This document shows positions 23,001-35,700 of a DNA stretch of 64,000 nt, one piece after another (the first letter of the stretch is position 1; every line of letters begins with the position of its first letter). The DNA comes from Oscheius onirici (taxonomy: Eukaryota; Nematoda; Chromadorea; Rhabditida; Rhabditidae). A program made the position numbers and the translations under genes. Below the pieces are notes generated by a model. The model saw nothing but the letters and a program-made list of their open reading frames with translations. It made no database searches and had not been told where the DNA came from. Location: assembly GCA_932521025.1 (NCBI GenBank), contig OW051469.1, positions 1,562,398 through 1,626,397 of the forward strand. The letters run 5' to 3'.

Positions 23001-24451
23001 ACTTGCCCACGGTTCGCAGCCATTAATCTTTCGGTGACGGGGTAGCTTTCCGGCGTGTTCGCCCACACTGCGGAAAAAAACTCGATTTATATATGAATGA
23101 TCAGTTTTCAGGCGGACCCTGCACAAAAGGTTGAAATAGCCGGCGATATGGAGAAGCGTCACATTGAATTAGTCCAAAAGCTGGGCGGTATTCCCTATCA
23201 CAAGAATCAGATAGATTTTGCGGTAGGTTGACCTTTGATTGCACCAAAAGTGCAGAACGCGAGTAAAGAAAAGACGGGTTTCGTAGCTAACGAGGTGGGC
23301 TGATAAGGGCGGTTGATCTAATAGAAGTGGACAGAAAAAGAGGGGTTCTGGTTCGAGAGAGGGAGTGAGAGAGGGACAGGACGATAGAGAAGCAGAGGGA
23401 CAGTGAGACTGAGGGACAGAGACTGGACAAACCAGAGACGGTCCCTCAAACGGGCATGTTTCTTTTTCTGCAGAACATTGCGAAGTTTGTAAATGATGTT
23501 ATCACTATGAAAAAATGACTTTTGCCTTGGCGACAAGTTTTGTCTTAGAATCATTTTTTCATAGTGATAACAGCATCTTCACGCTTCGCAATGTTCTGCA
23601 AAGGTATAGAACTTGATGAAAGCTACAGCTTTGCAAGCAAGCAAGGACAAAGCTGGAAAATGCAAACGAGAGCCGGAAATTGGGATTTCCCCCGTCGACC
23701 CCTCAAACTATCAAACTAAGATTCCCTTCATTCATTTCCTTGTCCGTTTCCCTCCTTTTCTCTTCTAGTCTATACGTTTCCCACAACCGTAATCTTGACA
23801 CAAAAACGTCTTTTCTTTTTCTCTCTCTCCTCTTTCCCTGCCAAGTCATCTCTCCCCCGCTGCAAAACCTCCTTTGTTCGACGGCCTCGCGATCGAAAAA
23901 AAGGAGAGCGCGAGCGAGTGTGCGATTTCGACGCGCTCAAAATGCGGAACGAAGGACAGCAGAAAGGGAACAAGGGTCAGCAGGGGGGGGGGGGGGGGGA
24001 CAAAAGATTGAATCAACTGTTTGAACAGGAAGAGAACCCCCTCGGTTACGTAGTACTGTTTGCACGAACCGAGATAGTCTACCCCGGCTATCCAGTCGGC
24101 AGATAAGAAGAAAAAGAAACACTAGCCTCTTGATTAGCTATAAAGTTTGAATTGGACGTGCACTTTTGAACTTCGCGCGGAGTGAGTTCGGATAATTGGT
24201 AGAGCAATTTTGAATGTCATAGTCTCCTCCTAAAGTGTTTCCCAAAAAATCAAAAATGTTTTTAAGTTTGTGGGGACTGAACCCGGGACCTGTTTTTTGT
24301 ACCCCAGTCTCTAAACCACTGAGCCATGCTGGAAAGGCGGTTCAACTTTTCTGCTCGTTTAATCAACTTTGGAGTTAATCTGTTCGTCTTTCAGGATAAT
24401 CTGGCCACGGAGCTCGGCATCGACAAAGTCACCATCCTCAGCGAACATTGA
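17003..24451 (+). CDS. Malate/L-lactate dehydrogenase (Ldh2/MDG2) family enzyme
   Basis: Ten exons (17003-17101, 17138-17264, 17307-17371, 17410-17595, 17919-18071, 21878-22013, 22057-22175, 22662-22757, 23112-23222, 24395-24451) give about 382 residues. The first 20 residues are basic/hydroxylated and could be a mitochondrial leader; a second Met follows. Family motifs are GHYSHGLNRL (with the presumed catalytic His), AKGSNHFGIAGYYALRAME, TSPISYPTRSAVPALGTNPL and GYKGYGLASMVEI. Members are NAD(P)-dependent 2-hydroxyacid dehydrogenases (malate, sulfolactate, ureidoglycolate); which substrate applies is not decidable. Intron 5 (3.8 kb) contains a whole antisense gene. AATAAA overlaps the stop region. 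Confidence 0.9.
17612..17843. mobile_element. MITE-like palindromic element in intron 5' half
   Basis: About 232 bp in Ldh2 intron 4, almost entirely self-complementary. The left end starts GGGAGGAAATTTTCCGGCTC and the right end is its approximate reverse complement. The inner arms contain CAAAGTTGTAGCCCTGATCA and its complement. A related copy is at 23468-23697. Confidence 0.7.
18084..20672 (-). CDS. Cyclopropane-fatty-acyl-phospholipid synthase-like methyltransferase, nested
   Basis: Eight exons (20672-20617, 20580-20476, 20367-20207, 20160-19927, 19408-19257, 19216-18968, 18470-18280, 18237-18084) give about 433 residues, the usual CFA synthase length. An N-terminal CFA domain (LGESFMLGYWD) leads to HYDLGNEMFKEFLDDSMTYS, the SAM-binding motif VLEIGCGWG, LSIEMIEAVGKDF, FPGGHMPSIGAI and HYAKTLDIW, with a C-terminal RKWQYYFCMCSALF. 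The family methylates unsaturated acyl chains of phospholipids using SAM, or acts as a related lipid methyltransferase. The whole gene lies inside Ldh2 intron 5 on the opposite strand, and its stop codon is about 12 nt from the host 5' splice site. CFA synthases are mainly bacterial, so ancient transfer is plausible. Its spliced structure shows it is resident. Confidence 0.88.
18590..18718. mobile_element. Short inverted-repeat element in CFA intron
   Basis: Inverted ends share CCCTTCG(A/G)GACCCACTTAGT. The interior includes the GTTGCGTATCTTT...GAGTATCCAA motif that recurs in the window. It lies in intron 6 of the CFA-like gene. Related to the element at 34740-34910. Confidence 0.6.
19758..19881. 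mobile_element. MITE with 19-bp perfect inverted repeats
   Basis: TAGTTAGGCCCGACCCGAA at the left end is repeated as its exact reverse complement at the right. Length 124 bp, no coding capacity. It lies in intron 4 of the CFA-like gene. Confidence 0.75.
21359..21646. mobile_element. hAT-type MITE with perfect 8-bp target duplication
   Basis: 288-bp element. The left end is TAGGCATGGGAGCGGGCC, and the right end read inward is TAAGCATGGGAACGGGCC. It is flanked on both sides by TGTCTCAT (21351-21358 and 21647-21654). GC-rich subterminal arms are followed by a T-rich interior. Non-autonomous. Confidence 0.88.
22302..22420. repeat. Long hairpin in Ldh2 intron 7
   Basis: Two arms of about 47 nt (TTGGCTCAAATTTGGACAGG... 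and its near-perfect reverse complement) flank a loop of about 26 nt. Would fold into a strong stem in RNA of either strand. Coding capacity absent. Confidence 0.75.
23468..23697. mobile_element. Inverted-repeat element related to 17612-17843
   Basis: Arms of about 50 bp (starting near GCAGAACATTGCGAAG, reappearing as CTTCGCAATGTTCTGC) enclose TTATCACTATGAAAAAA and its complement. The right flank GACAAAGCTGGAAAATGCAA then GAGAGCCGGAAA is shared with the intron 4 element. It lies in Ldh2 intron 9. Confidence 0.65.
24271..24333 (-). repeat. tRNA-like element in Ldh2 intron 9
   Basis: Minus-strand ATGGCTCAGTGGTTTAGAGA (A box) and GGGTTCAGTCCCCA (B box). Antisense to the host gene. The anticodon arm is irregular. 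Confidence 0.55.
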
Positions 24452-24700
24452 AATAAAGACGTCTTTATATATCTCTGAGAGGGCGGCAAAAAATAGAAAA
24501 GGGAATACTTTACGTAGTTATGAAAGAGAGAGAAAGAGAGAAAGTTAAAGTGGGAGAAAAGCTGAGTTTTTGGGAAAATACCTGTTACATTAGAGAGGTT
24601 TGTGTGTTGTGTTTTCTGGGGGGAAAGGGGATGGGGAAAACCGGGGATAACCGTATTGGATGGACCAATTTGAACTAAACAAAAAAAGCAAAAAGAGGGA

Positions 24701-27700
24701 CTATTGGTCCGAGATGGCCTGTGGGGCGATTGCGACAAAGAGGTAGCTGAAGTCCTCGTTGAGTTTGTGCTGAATACGATTGAAGAGATCCGGCGACGAG
24801 TGGGCCAAGAACTTGTCCGTGAACTCATTCGGCGGGAAAACGTAGACCAATGACTTTGGAGAGTAGTCCTGCAATATTTTTTAAATATTGGTCATAAGGC
24901 TTGCAAAAAGTAATCCTCCCGAAAAGCAAAAACGTTTTACGAATCCGGGGATCGAACCCGGGATGCTTCGCTCCGCAGACGCGACTGTAACCGACAGCTC
25001 CACTTAGGACAAGTTTGACCAATTCTTATGGTTATTTGAAATATCTAAGAACAGCTATGAAAATTCCTGTACGAACTAGCTTGCAATCGCCTTTCGAATC
25101 TCTAGGTCGAGTTCTACTTCACCCACGGGATTTATAGGCTGCGTGTACTTTTGATTCTCCCCTCCCGCTGCGAAAACTTTAAAGTGCACGCCGTTGTTTA
25201 CCGCATATGGCTCTCCCGAGATCTAAACATGTTTCCCCAGAAAGTGCGACATAACCACACAGAGATAAGCCGGAAGTTTTGACTTTGCTAGAATCTGAAC
25301 TTCCTGCGTCATTTCGAGAATTGTTTTTCGCTATGTGTGCGGCCTCACCCCGCGATAATGAACTCCACACTTAGTCATAATAATCGACTTCGGTCAAAAC
25401 AAGGAACTCTGCAAAAAATATAATAAAAACTTACGAGGGAAGCCACTCCGGCACAGCCTTTGCGGACAAAGTAGTGCGCAAATTCGTTCTTCAGAATACG
25501 GGCATGCTGTTGGACTTCTTCCGGATTGTTGCCGACTGGAACACAGAGACAGGTTGTTCCGGCAGATTGAAGACGGTTCAGGAGACCTGGAATTGGGAGT
25601 TTGAGTCAGTGAGAATGAGAGACTGAGGGACAGAGAAACTGAGACAGAGATACTGTAACTCACGATATAGACTTTCTCCTTCTGCCTTCATCCTCTGTCC
25701 AATTCTCATGGTCGGGTCCCGATTGGCGGCAAGACCGCGACTGAGAGTCGAGAGAGCATTAGCACCGTACTCCTTCTGCCCGAACATGTAATGCATCTGG
25801 ACGGTGATCTCCGCCGTGTTCTTGATGGCAATGCGGCCCTTCCATACCGGAGGCATCTTCTGAAAAAAGTCATGTGTTCTGTGTTTTGCTGGCTTTCTTT
25901 TTTGCGTTTCCTCTCCCGCTCCCCCTGCAGCATTAGCACACCACGCGTCCCGTTATTGATCGATCAAACTTTGCCCAACCGTTCTCTCTCTCTTCCCCCA
26001 AAGTTGTCAAGGACACCAACCTCCAGCTGATCTTCCATAGAACAGTCTCTCATGGAGAGAGCAACATGACGAATATGATCAACTAGAGAAGGAGAGAGTG
26101 GACAAGCTGGCTCTGGACTCTCTCCGGGAGTCGAGCCGGCCGGAGAAATACTCGTAGCCCAGTCGAGATCCAAAGAAGCGGAAGGAGAGGGCAGTTTGTT
26201 CGGTGAAATTTTCCGAAAAGCTGACAATTCCGTAGCATTGGACCAGTTGAAATCCAGAACTTCTTTCAGCGTAAAGTGACGACCAGGAACTTCCTGGTCC
26301 TCATCAGAACTGACAGTCGTGCTGACCGATTCGGACGGGAGGTCAGCCTCGTCCTCAAATTCTTCCTTCAAAATCTTGTCCAAACAGTTGTCAAACTCGA
26401 GCTTTAGCTGTTTAGCCTCAGGGCCTTCTTCCTCCTCCTCGATGACTCGCTTTCTGGCAGCAGCTTCCGTCTTCTTCATCGTGGTCATCAGATTAAGATT
26501 AGCCGTCAGGTTGGTGTATTGCTGTAGCAGAAGGGCATTCTGCAGGCTGGACAGGTTGTCCTGTCCCAGCAGAGAAGACAAGTCCATCTGAGGAGCAGGC
26601 AACATATTGTTCAACATGAGCTTGGCAGCGCCGGCCAGAAGGGCATTGTTGTTCTGCTGATTGAGGCTCATCAACGACTGCATGGCCAAGACATTGACCA
26701 GATTGAGAAGATTGGCTTGATCATGTTGATGTCCTCCTGCCATCATCATCTCCTGTAGAGAGCGCGTCGGAGCGGTATTGGCACGAGGACGAGGAATAGC
26801 AGCTGGATCGGAACTCATCGCAGTAGCTTTTTGTACAGTAAATATGATACAATTCAAAAGACTCCTTAATGTACAATGAACCGGTTAGAGAGCGACCGGA
26901 AAAATATGAGGTAGATAAGTAGAGGTAGATAAGACGAGAGAGAGGTAGTTGAGGACTAGTGTTCCATCACCACACGAGCGTTCCCAAATAATGCAGGGGC
27001 TGCTGCGAAAAAGGGGGAAGGGCCTCGGGGCGGAGAGAACACTTTTCAGGCGGAGGGGAGGGCAGAAGGGGAGAGATTGTGCCGAGAGGAGAGAGTAAAA
27101 AGACAGCTGTGGTACTTACTATGCCCTGTGAAAGAACGCGGCCAAGGCTAGAGAGACGACAGAGAACATGGCCTAGGGGGAGAGGGTGAGAGACTAGGGG
27201 GAGAGGGTGAGAGAGAGAGAACGCCGTTCGTCCCACCAGTGCTCTGTGCTGCCTGGCACGGCCCGCTCGCTCTCCTACATATATTCCCCGCAACAAAACA
27301 GTCAACATGTTCCAAAAGTTCCTCCTTTTATGGGGGGACTAACCTTTCCAAAACTTGGCGGTGTTCCGGGGCTTGAGATTGAAGAAGTGCCCGAAAGAGG
27401 GTGAGAGGGCGAAGGAACGGCAGCCAATCCGCGTTGATCCAAGCCAGAAGCGTTTCCGTTCAAATGGACGGGACTCTGAAATATACTGTTAAATGGAGAG
27501 AAGAGAAGAGAGCGTCCTGCGACCTGAGGAAAATCGATGGGGGACCTTTGGTACTACAATTTTGAGGACAGCTGTACTTGCAATTTATCAGCTGGTTTTC
27601 AGTCAGATTTCAACTAGAAACTTCCTTTTCTCACTGATACTGACTCATGAAGGGGAAACTCTGTTTACATTGGGGACCGTACTAGACTCTCTGTCTCTTA

Positions 27701-30700
27701 TACTCTCAGTCTCTGTCCCTCTGTCTCTCTAATCTATTCTACTGATCAAATCCCCTCTGCTCTCAAATTTCAAGAGAAAAAGGCTGTGAGACTGAACTTT
27801 TGGATTCTTAAAAGCTTCTGACAAGATGAAAATATAGATTTCCCCCAGTGTTCTCAATCAAGGAAGGGACTGAAAATAACGACTCATCATCCTAATCCCG
27901 GATTGGCACGTATTAGTGTTCGGGTTTTGCAAAAATTTTTGCAATAAATTTTACCTGTAGATTTGCGACTTGTAGAGGAACCTGCTGGTTGGCTTGTCGG
28001 TAAAAGTCCATTTGTGGTCTGACTGAAATCAGCTCTGTTTATAATGTTAAACCATCCAAACAAACAGTTCTGACTGAAGGCCTCTGGATGTCGATTCATC
28101 AGAGGCGACTGCCGGGTCGTGGGAGAGACGAGCGGTGACTGATGAATCGATGACATCGGAGTGGTCGAGCTCCGTACAGGCGAAGTCAGAGGATCGTTCG
28201 AGCTGTGAGAATGAGCCGCCGGAGAGAATATTGTCGTAGTTGGAGCCCTTTGAGGCGTCTGCATCTGACTATTTTCCACAGCGACGGACAGAGGTGACTT
28301 GACGGCCACAGTGTGAGCAGCCAAACTTGTTGGAGACGGAAACTCGTTGGATATTCTCTTAGGAGTCGAGGTATGGACTGGCGGTTGGACCGGCGGATCT
28401 TCCTCGTCGTCGTCTTCCGGCAGCGGCTCCTCGGCAAAGGACTCACTCAGGACCTGCTCCTGAAGAAAAAAAACATTTAGTTTGTTTGAAAAAAAGACAA
28501 AAAATTGATCAGGGATTTGAACTCTCAACCTTGCGGACCACATGCCGCGCTACTTGGCACTGCGCTATGCATGTCAATGTTGCTGGCGAAAATCTGGCGG
28601 GCTTATAAAGACTAGTAACAATTTTTGGCAAAATTTCACAAGTCTCGAAGTATTTTTCGTTGCAACCCTCCCGAAATGGAGAAAAGAGAAGGCCCGAATC
28701 AATAGAGGAAACTATCGCCAATTCCCACGTACCCACGGCCTTTATAGCACAAAACAAAAGAACCTACCTCTGAGATTTCCACCGGCACCGGATTAATCAA
28801 AACATTCTCGTCGGTCCGGATGAAATCGTGAGACGGATACTCCGGAATCGGTTCTTCACAATCGTCAAAGATGGAAGACTGTCCCGGCGCTACGTCCTGA
28901 AAAAGCAAGCGACTAGATTGGAAGCTCTCAACCCAAAGATCCCCAAAGACTCTCTAGTCTAGATAGAACATAGAAGCATGCAACAGAAATCAAGATATCA
29001 TGCTCAGAAAAGCCTACTTGATCATCGGCGATGGCCTGAGCTGCCAGCTCTCCTTCCAAATCCCGAATGGGTTCCGATTCGACGACGGGCTGTGGTTCAG
29101 CCTGGAACATTGGTGGCTCGTACTGTACTGCAGCTGGTGGAGGTTCAAACGAAACAGGCGGTGCAGGTGGCGGCTTCAGCACCAGCGCTTCTTGACTACT
29201 CTCCTCAATGACAGTCTCATGCTCTTCGTGGCTGGTCACATGACTCATCGAGTCCACCTCCGACTCACTACTGGACGAGAGAGGTTGACTCGGTGGCATG
29301 GCTGCCGTCTCACTGTCATCGGAATCCTCGTCGGAGAGATGCTAAACCACAACACGACATTAAAACGAGACGACGAGAATTTGTGGACGCAGAGACATGG
29401 CAGGCCAAACGGTATACACGAGCACGAAATTCAGTGAGAAAAAAGAAGTTACCATTTGACTTGTGGCTGGGAGTGGCTCGAAGACTTTCATGGCAGCTTT
29501 GGTGACCAGACGAGGACGCATTTCCTCTTCTCTTGGCTGAAAATAGTTATTTTTTCTATTGATCAGGGCGTGGGAAAAATGTTTGTCTGTCACTCTGACT
29601 CTCTGTCTCTCTCAGGGCGAACATTCGTACGCAAATTTGCATAAAAGAGTGGCGTAACTCGTGCCATTTACAATTCAGCGATTATTGAGCCTTGAAACTA
29701 TTTTTCCCAGATGCCTTGACCCCGAATGCATCTGTAAAAAATATGAAACCTGAAAAAAATATTCGCTGAGTCGAGATATATGTTCGATGTTCGTCCGATG
29801 TTCGTTCGTGCTTGAAAAGATTGGGCTATATCTCGCCTCAGCCAATATTTTTTTTGCAAGTTTTATGTTTTTTTGCATATGCATTCGGGGTCAAGGAATT
29901 TATCAAAAATAGTGTCGACCCTCCAAAATTTCCGAATTTTCCACAAAAACGAGTCACGTCATTCTTTTACGAAAATTTGCGTACGAATGTTCGCCCAACC
30001 CTGGTCTCTCTCTCTCTGACTCTCTAATGTAACTCACCTCAGTAGTCAGATGACTCTCCTCCTCTCTCCTCAGACTGTTCTCTCGACTCTTTCTGTGATC
30101 CAGTACTCCACTGACTGCACTGACATCCGAACTAAGACTGCCTCTCTTGCTCTTCTTAGCCTGTATCTCATCATGATTGCTTGAAGGCTGTCTCTTTCTG
30201 TGCTTCGACTGACTCGGGGAATGTTTCTCTCTCTTCTCGCGCCTCTCATCCACACTGTCCGTTCCAAACAGCGACACGTAGTCAATCTTCTGGTGCTTTT
30301 TATGATGATCACTCTCGTCCGAAGTCGACGTTTTGGACTTTCTCGAAGGCGGCGGTCGAATCTCCTCATCATCGGAACTGTTAGCTCCGAAAATGTCCGA
30401 GTTTCCAAAGAGACTGTCCCGTTTCTTCATCTTCTCCTTCTTCGACTGTTTGATCTGGATCTTCTGGACCTCTTCCTCCGAATCACTCTCACTGGATAAT
30501 TTCTTCGCCTCCTTCTCCCTTTTCTTGTGATGTCTGTCCTCCTTTTCACTCTCCGAGTCGGATTTCTTTGCCTCACTCTCTTCACTAGACTGATCCGAAT
30601 CCCGTTTTTGACTGTTGGCATCGTCGTCGTCTTCACTGGACGAGAGAAGGAGTCTCTTCTTCTTCTGTTTCTTAGCCTTCAGAGCCTGGAGAGCCCGTTT

Positions 30701-32747
30701 CTTTTCCTCATCTCTCGGCGCCGAACTTCGTCTCTTCACCCGATCGTACATCGACTGTCCAATCAGAGCAGCAAGAGCTGCATCGGAGGAATAAGCTTGG
30801 TCCTTCAGGACGCTCTTGTTGAAAACTTCGAGATCGCTGTCCGACTCGCTGCCCTCACTGCCACTCTGCTTCCTCTTCTTTTTCTTCTTCTTCTCCTTCT
30901 CGACGCTACGATCTTTCTTCAACTCTTTCTCCTTCCTCTCTCTCTTGTGTTTCCTGCTCTTTTCCTTCTCCTTTTCCTCTTTTGATCTCTTCTTCTCCAG
31001 CTTCTTTTCTCGTTTCTCCTGAGCAGCTTTAGCCAGCCGTTTCAGTTCCTTCCTTCGCATTCTCTCTTCCTTGGTCTCGTAGGTTCCGTCTTCTTTCTTT
31101 CTCTGAAAAAAGGTATTTTTAAAACGGACAATAACCGGCGGAAAAATCTGTGCGCCTTTTGCCGAATAGCGCAGTCGTTAGGGTGTTCGACTGCGGAACC
31201 AAGAAGGTCCAGTTCAATCCCCACTCATGTCAATCGTTTTTTTCTCATTTTTTTAATGAAAAAAAGAACTTACAAGCTTATGCTCCTTGTGCTTCTTGTG
31301 CTCTTTCTCCTTGACCGTCTCCGAAGGTGCAGCATTCTGATCCGGCTTCTTGCCAATCTTTCCCAATTTCATTGCAGCAAAAGCGGTATTCGGCTTGTCC
31401 TTGTTGAAGAGATGCTGCAGATAGTCACTCGTATCTTTCTGTGGCTTCTTCGCCTCAGACATGGACATCGATCTGGCCGGCGGTCCCGCTGGAGGCGATC
31501 TCATGGCCGACATCGAGTCGTGTCTCTGGGGCTGAATCTGAAAGTTGTATTGTTTCTTATTCTCTCTGTCTCTCACCTTATCCTTAGGAGGAAACTGGCT
31601 CGGACTACCAAATTTCGACTCTTTTCGTTCCATCGGAGGCGGTGGTCTGGGCATTCCCGAACGAGGAGTCGTCGGAGGCGGGTGGTGCTTAAAATCTACC
31701 GGAAGTCGGCTTGTGAAGGAAGGAGACGGAGTCTGTCCTGGCTGGAATCGGGACACACTTCCAGGTGTCATTGGTGGACTCTTCAAGATGGGAGTAGCAT
31801 CCAGTCGGGGCAGAAGAGGTGGTGGAGGAGGGGCACTGAGTAGGGGAGAAGCTAGTGACTCAAAATGAGACGGGGGAGGCAGAGCTGTTGGAGTGAAGGG
31901 CTGTCGGATACTGCTGGTAGGGATTGCAGTCGATGGCATTCTTCTCATAGCCTGAAATTTTTCGTATTGTAGTTATCTTGACAGACAGAGACAGAATGAC
32001 AGAGAGATCAATAAAAAATTCACATCAACTCTCGGAGAAAAGTCGCTCTTTGCCGAATTCGGTGTAGTCGGAAAATTTACTCCAGATGGCGGAATGTTGA
32101 TGTGCAAGTTCGGTCTCTGAGCATTCTGTCCAGTTCCGAGAGCCGTTCCAAACGATGGCAAATCCCCTCCAGTCAACCTGATCGGCGTCTTGCTGCTGTC
32201 AGTCAATCGTCGGATTTTGCTCAGTCTGTCCTCTATGCTCATACTTCCCGAGCGCGATTGAATCAGCCCCGGCTGTGGAAAGGGGGTGTGCGGCTCTTGA
32301 AACGACAGCTTGACCAGTCCCGTTGAGCTCGTCCAAGTCGGCGTAGAAATAGAATCGGATCTCTGCTTCATTCTCGCATTTTCATCGTGATGAGGATAAG
32401 GTGTTGTTGCCTCTTCCTGACTCTCAACCCGGCACAAACTGCCACCACTGGCTCGACGGACATCTACACTATGTACACTTCCAGATGACCTGAACGTACT
32501 CATTTCCAACAGATCTCAGGTAAAAATTACCTTTTTCTCGCCTCCGGATCGACTATTTGTCCCATCTGTTCTCGGTACCTCATCGCTTCTCGTTTCCTGT
32601 CCTCCAGATCCCTCATTTTATTTTCATGATCAATCAGTTGGAATGGGACGATGCTGAGTTTGTATTGGAAGGGGTGGTAAGGGGCAGCTCTTCTCGGATC
32701 CTGATAGTGATGGGGCGGGTTGAGCGGCTGGAAAGGAAGATATATTA

Positions 32748-32779
<32 letters not shown>

Positions 32780-35700
32780 CAAACCTTACCATAGTCGGGA
32801 TGACTGGATCGTGCTCCAACGTAAACTCTCTGATTTTATTGCACGGCCGTGTTCCAGGCTTGTGTATCCGGCTGTCTTCCAGCTTCCTTTCTGCCGAAAC
32901 ATCCGCATCACTCCTCCTCTTCTCATCATACGAAGGCCTCTTGGTCAGCATATCGTGATGATGAATCCGTTCCCCTGGCAGCCTCTGTCTCTCCTCCCTC
33001 GGTCTATGAACATCCCTGACCTCTCTCGGCCGTTCCTGAACAATCTCTCGACTAGGACCCGACAGAGCTGGATGATGTTCCCTTGGTCTCTCTTTGATCG
33101 GAGGCGGAAGTTGAGGAATCGGGATCGGGGGAGGCGGCTGCGTGTACTGCGGCATTCTGGGAGGAGCCTGAGCCGGCGGAGGCTTATGCAGCTGCGGAAC
33201 TGGCCCAATCGGAGGAGCAGGAGGCGGCGGCGGTGAGTTCTTCTCAATAGCCGGCGGAGCCGGAGGTGGTTCCAGCGTCCTAGCCTCCTCAAATCTAGAA
33301 CTACAATCATCCGTTAAAGGGCCACCAAAAACGTACCCGCTATCGCCGCTGGCTGCTCGTTCCTGTGGCGGTTCCACAATCTTCTCGACTCTCTTATGCC
33401 TCAAATCGTCTCGCTCCTGGGAACGGGAATCGGAGCGCCGGTCACGAGTTCGACTCCTTCTCCGTCTTCTGTCGTGGTTGCCTCGTCGATGACGACGATC
33501 GTCATTGGACGAACTTGAGGATGTTGTTCTGGAGTCGCTGGCCGAATCCGATGAGGAGGAGTCATTACTAAAAATGAGTTTTTTTTCCGAAAGTGTAACC
33601 ATTTTAGCTTCGTGTTCTTCCAATTTTTTTAGCATTCAAACATTGAATACTCAGCCTAAGATATACTCGGTCTAAATCGAACTTTAGCCGCGTAACTTGA
33701 CTGAGTATCAAACGTGAGAGCTAGCTAAATATTCGCTGCGTATCTTGGCTGAGTATCCAACGTTGAGCATACACATCTCGATGAAAGTTTCAAGTTAAAG
33801 GACTGCCCACAACATGGTCTTGCCACGATTTGTTGCAATTTGAAAAAATTGAATAGCGGGAATTCGAAATTTAATGGTTTGGGCTGATAAACGACCTTCT
33901 GGCTCCTTCCATGAGTTTCATCCATTTTGTGTGGTTCTCGAAACGAAGGAAACAGTTACAGTAACCCTGACAATCTAAATAGTTCATTTTGCGGAAAATG
34001 TTTTGGTCCAGCTAACTACAAACCTCTGCGACATAAAATAACGCTTTTTGATCTATCAGTATCAAAGAAAAACGGCAAAAAATTTCATTAAAACAGACTT
34101 CATGCGTAGTGGACGAGGCCGATAGAGGTCGAACTGCGCGCTCTTTGCAAAAGAGGAGGGCGAGGCGGCGGCTGGGAGAGGTGAAAACCGGTTTCGAATT
34201 TGTCAGGGGGCGCGAAAACATTGACCGAAATTTCCGACAGTGAGGGGCAAAAACATAGAGAGAGAGAGACAGTATTGGTCACTCTGACCACACCCTACCA
34301 ATTAGTCTAAAAAGACTCCGTACCTGGATGACCTTCCTCGTCTCTTGTCTCTTTTCCTTTCCCGCTTTCTTGAGGCTGATCGACTCCTCCTTCTGGCATG
34401 ATCTCTTGACCGTGAGCGTCTATAGCGTGGCGGAGAGCGCCTTCTATCGTCATAGCGTCTAGAATGCTATCGGTACTTTGCTTAAATTCAACTACTCACC
34501 CAGGCATGTCAATTGGAGGAATGGGAGGAGGACTCAGGTAGGCGGTAGTCGCTTGAGCAGCTGTAGTATTCGATGGCCGTTCCGCTAGTCGTTCTCGGAA
34601 AAAGTTCAGAAGCCCCTCAGTCGCGTAGTCGACGCTGAGACGGTAGTCCTGTCCATCGGATTTTAAGACACTGAAAAGGGGAATTGATTAGGTCGTTTCT
34701 AAAGTCAAGAGTTAATCTGTTTGGATTGAATGAGGATCTATGGTTTGTTCAAAAAAAAAAGAGAGCTCGGCCGAAACCCATTTAGTTCGCCGCGAGACCG
34801 GAAAAACACCAGAAAACTTGGCTGAGTATCCTACGTTTCCATGCTATAAGGGACTCGCGCGGAAACAAATGGGTTACGGTCGAGCTCTCTTTTTTTTATT
34901 AACAAACCATAATGGATAACGATTGTATCTCTGTCTCTCTTATCAAAAAAAATGCTATCCTTCAGAATCTCAGTCTCCCAGATTCTGTGTCTCTCTCAGT
35001 AGCTCTGTCTGTCAGCCACTCAGTCTCTCAGACTCTCTGTCTCTCAGTCTGTCAGACTCTGTCTCCCTGTCCCTCTGTCTTTCAGTCTCTCTATCTCTAT
35101 GTCCAGTATATATCCAGACTCTGAGCCTCTCTGTCCCTTTGTCTCTCTATCCCTCTGTCTCTCCGACTCAGACTCTCTGTCCCTGACCACTGATCCCTCA
35201 GGTGAACACATCTAATCAAGAACACCACAATTTGAAGCCCCTGATACGCCGTAATTCTCTCTAAATCTCACTACTGTAATTAGTATCGCACGGCTCATGT
35301 GGGGGGGGGGGGGGGGTTCTTCTCGGCAAAGACGCCTCTAGTAATGAATGCGGATGACGTAGCAAAAGAGAGTGGGATGAGCCAAAACAGACCCACTTTC
35401 TCTCCAGACAGGATTACATTGAAAATGGTAGCTGACTAACACCGACGATAAGGCCGATTTAAGTCACAAGTTTGTCTTTCGCAGAAGTGTGAATATAGCT
35501 AATCCGACGAATGTGATGTGCAAATTTTATATAGATATATAAGTTTCTTGATTTCCCGGTCATGACTAACACTTGCTAAAGTAATCATTCCGCGAAAGGG
35601 CAAAGAGTCTCATGGTTCCAGAAACTGCTTCACAGACTAAAACTGTCTCTAGCACATTTCCTCAAAAAAGATCTGTTTTCATCATTCTCTAGTGATTAAA

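Noticed and set aside
30181..31022. Plus-strand hydrophobic Phe/Leu/Ser-rich open frames
   Set aside because: They are antisense shadows of the Lys/Ser/Glu-rich Spen exon 15.
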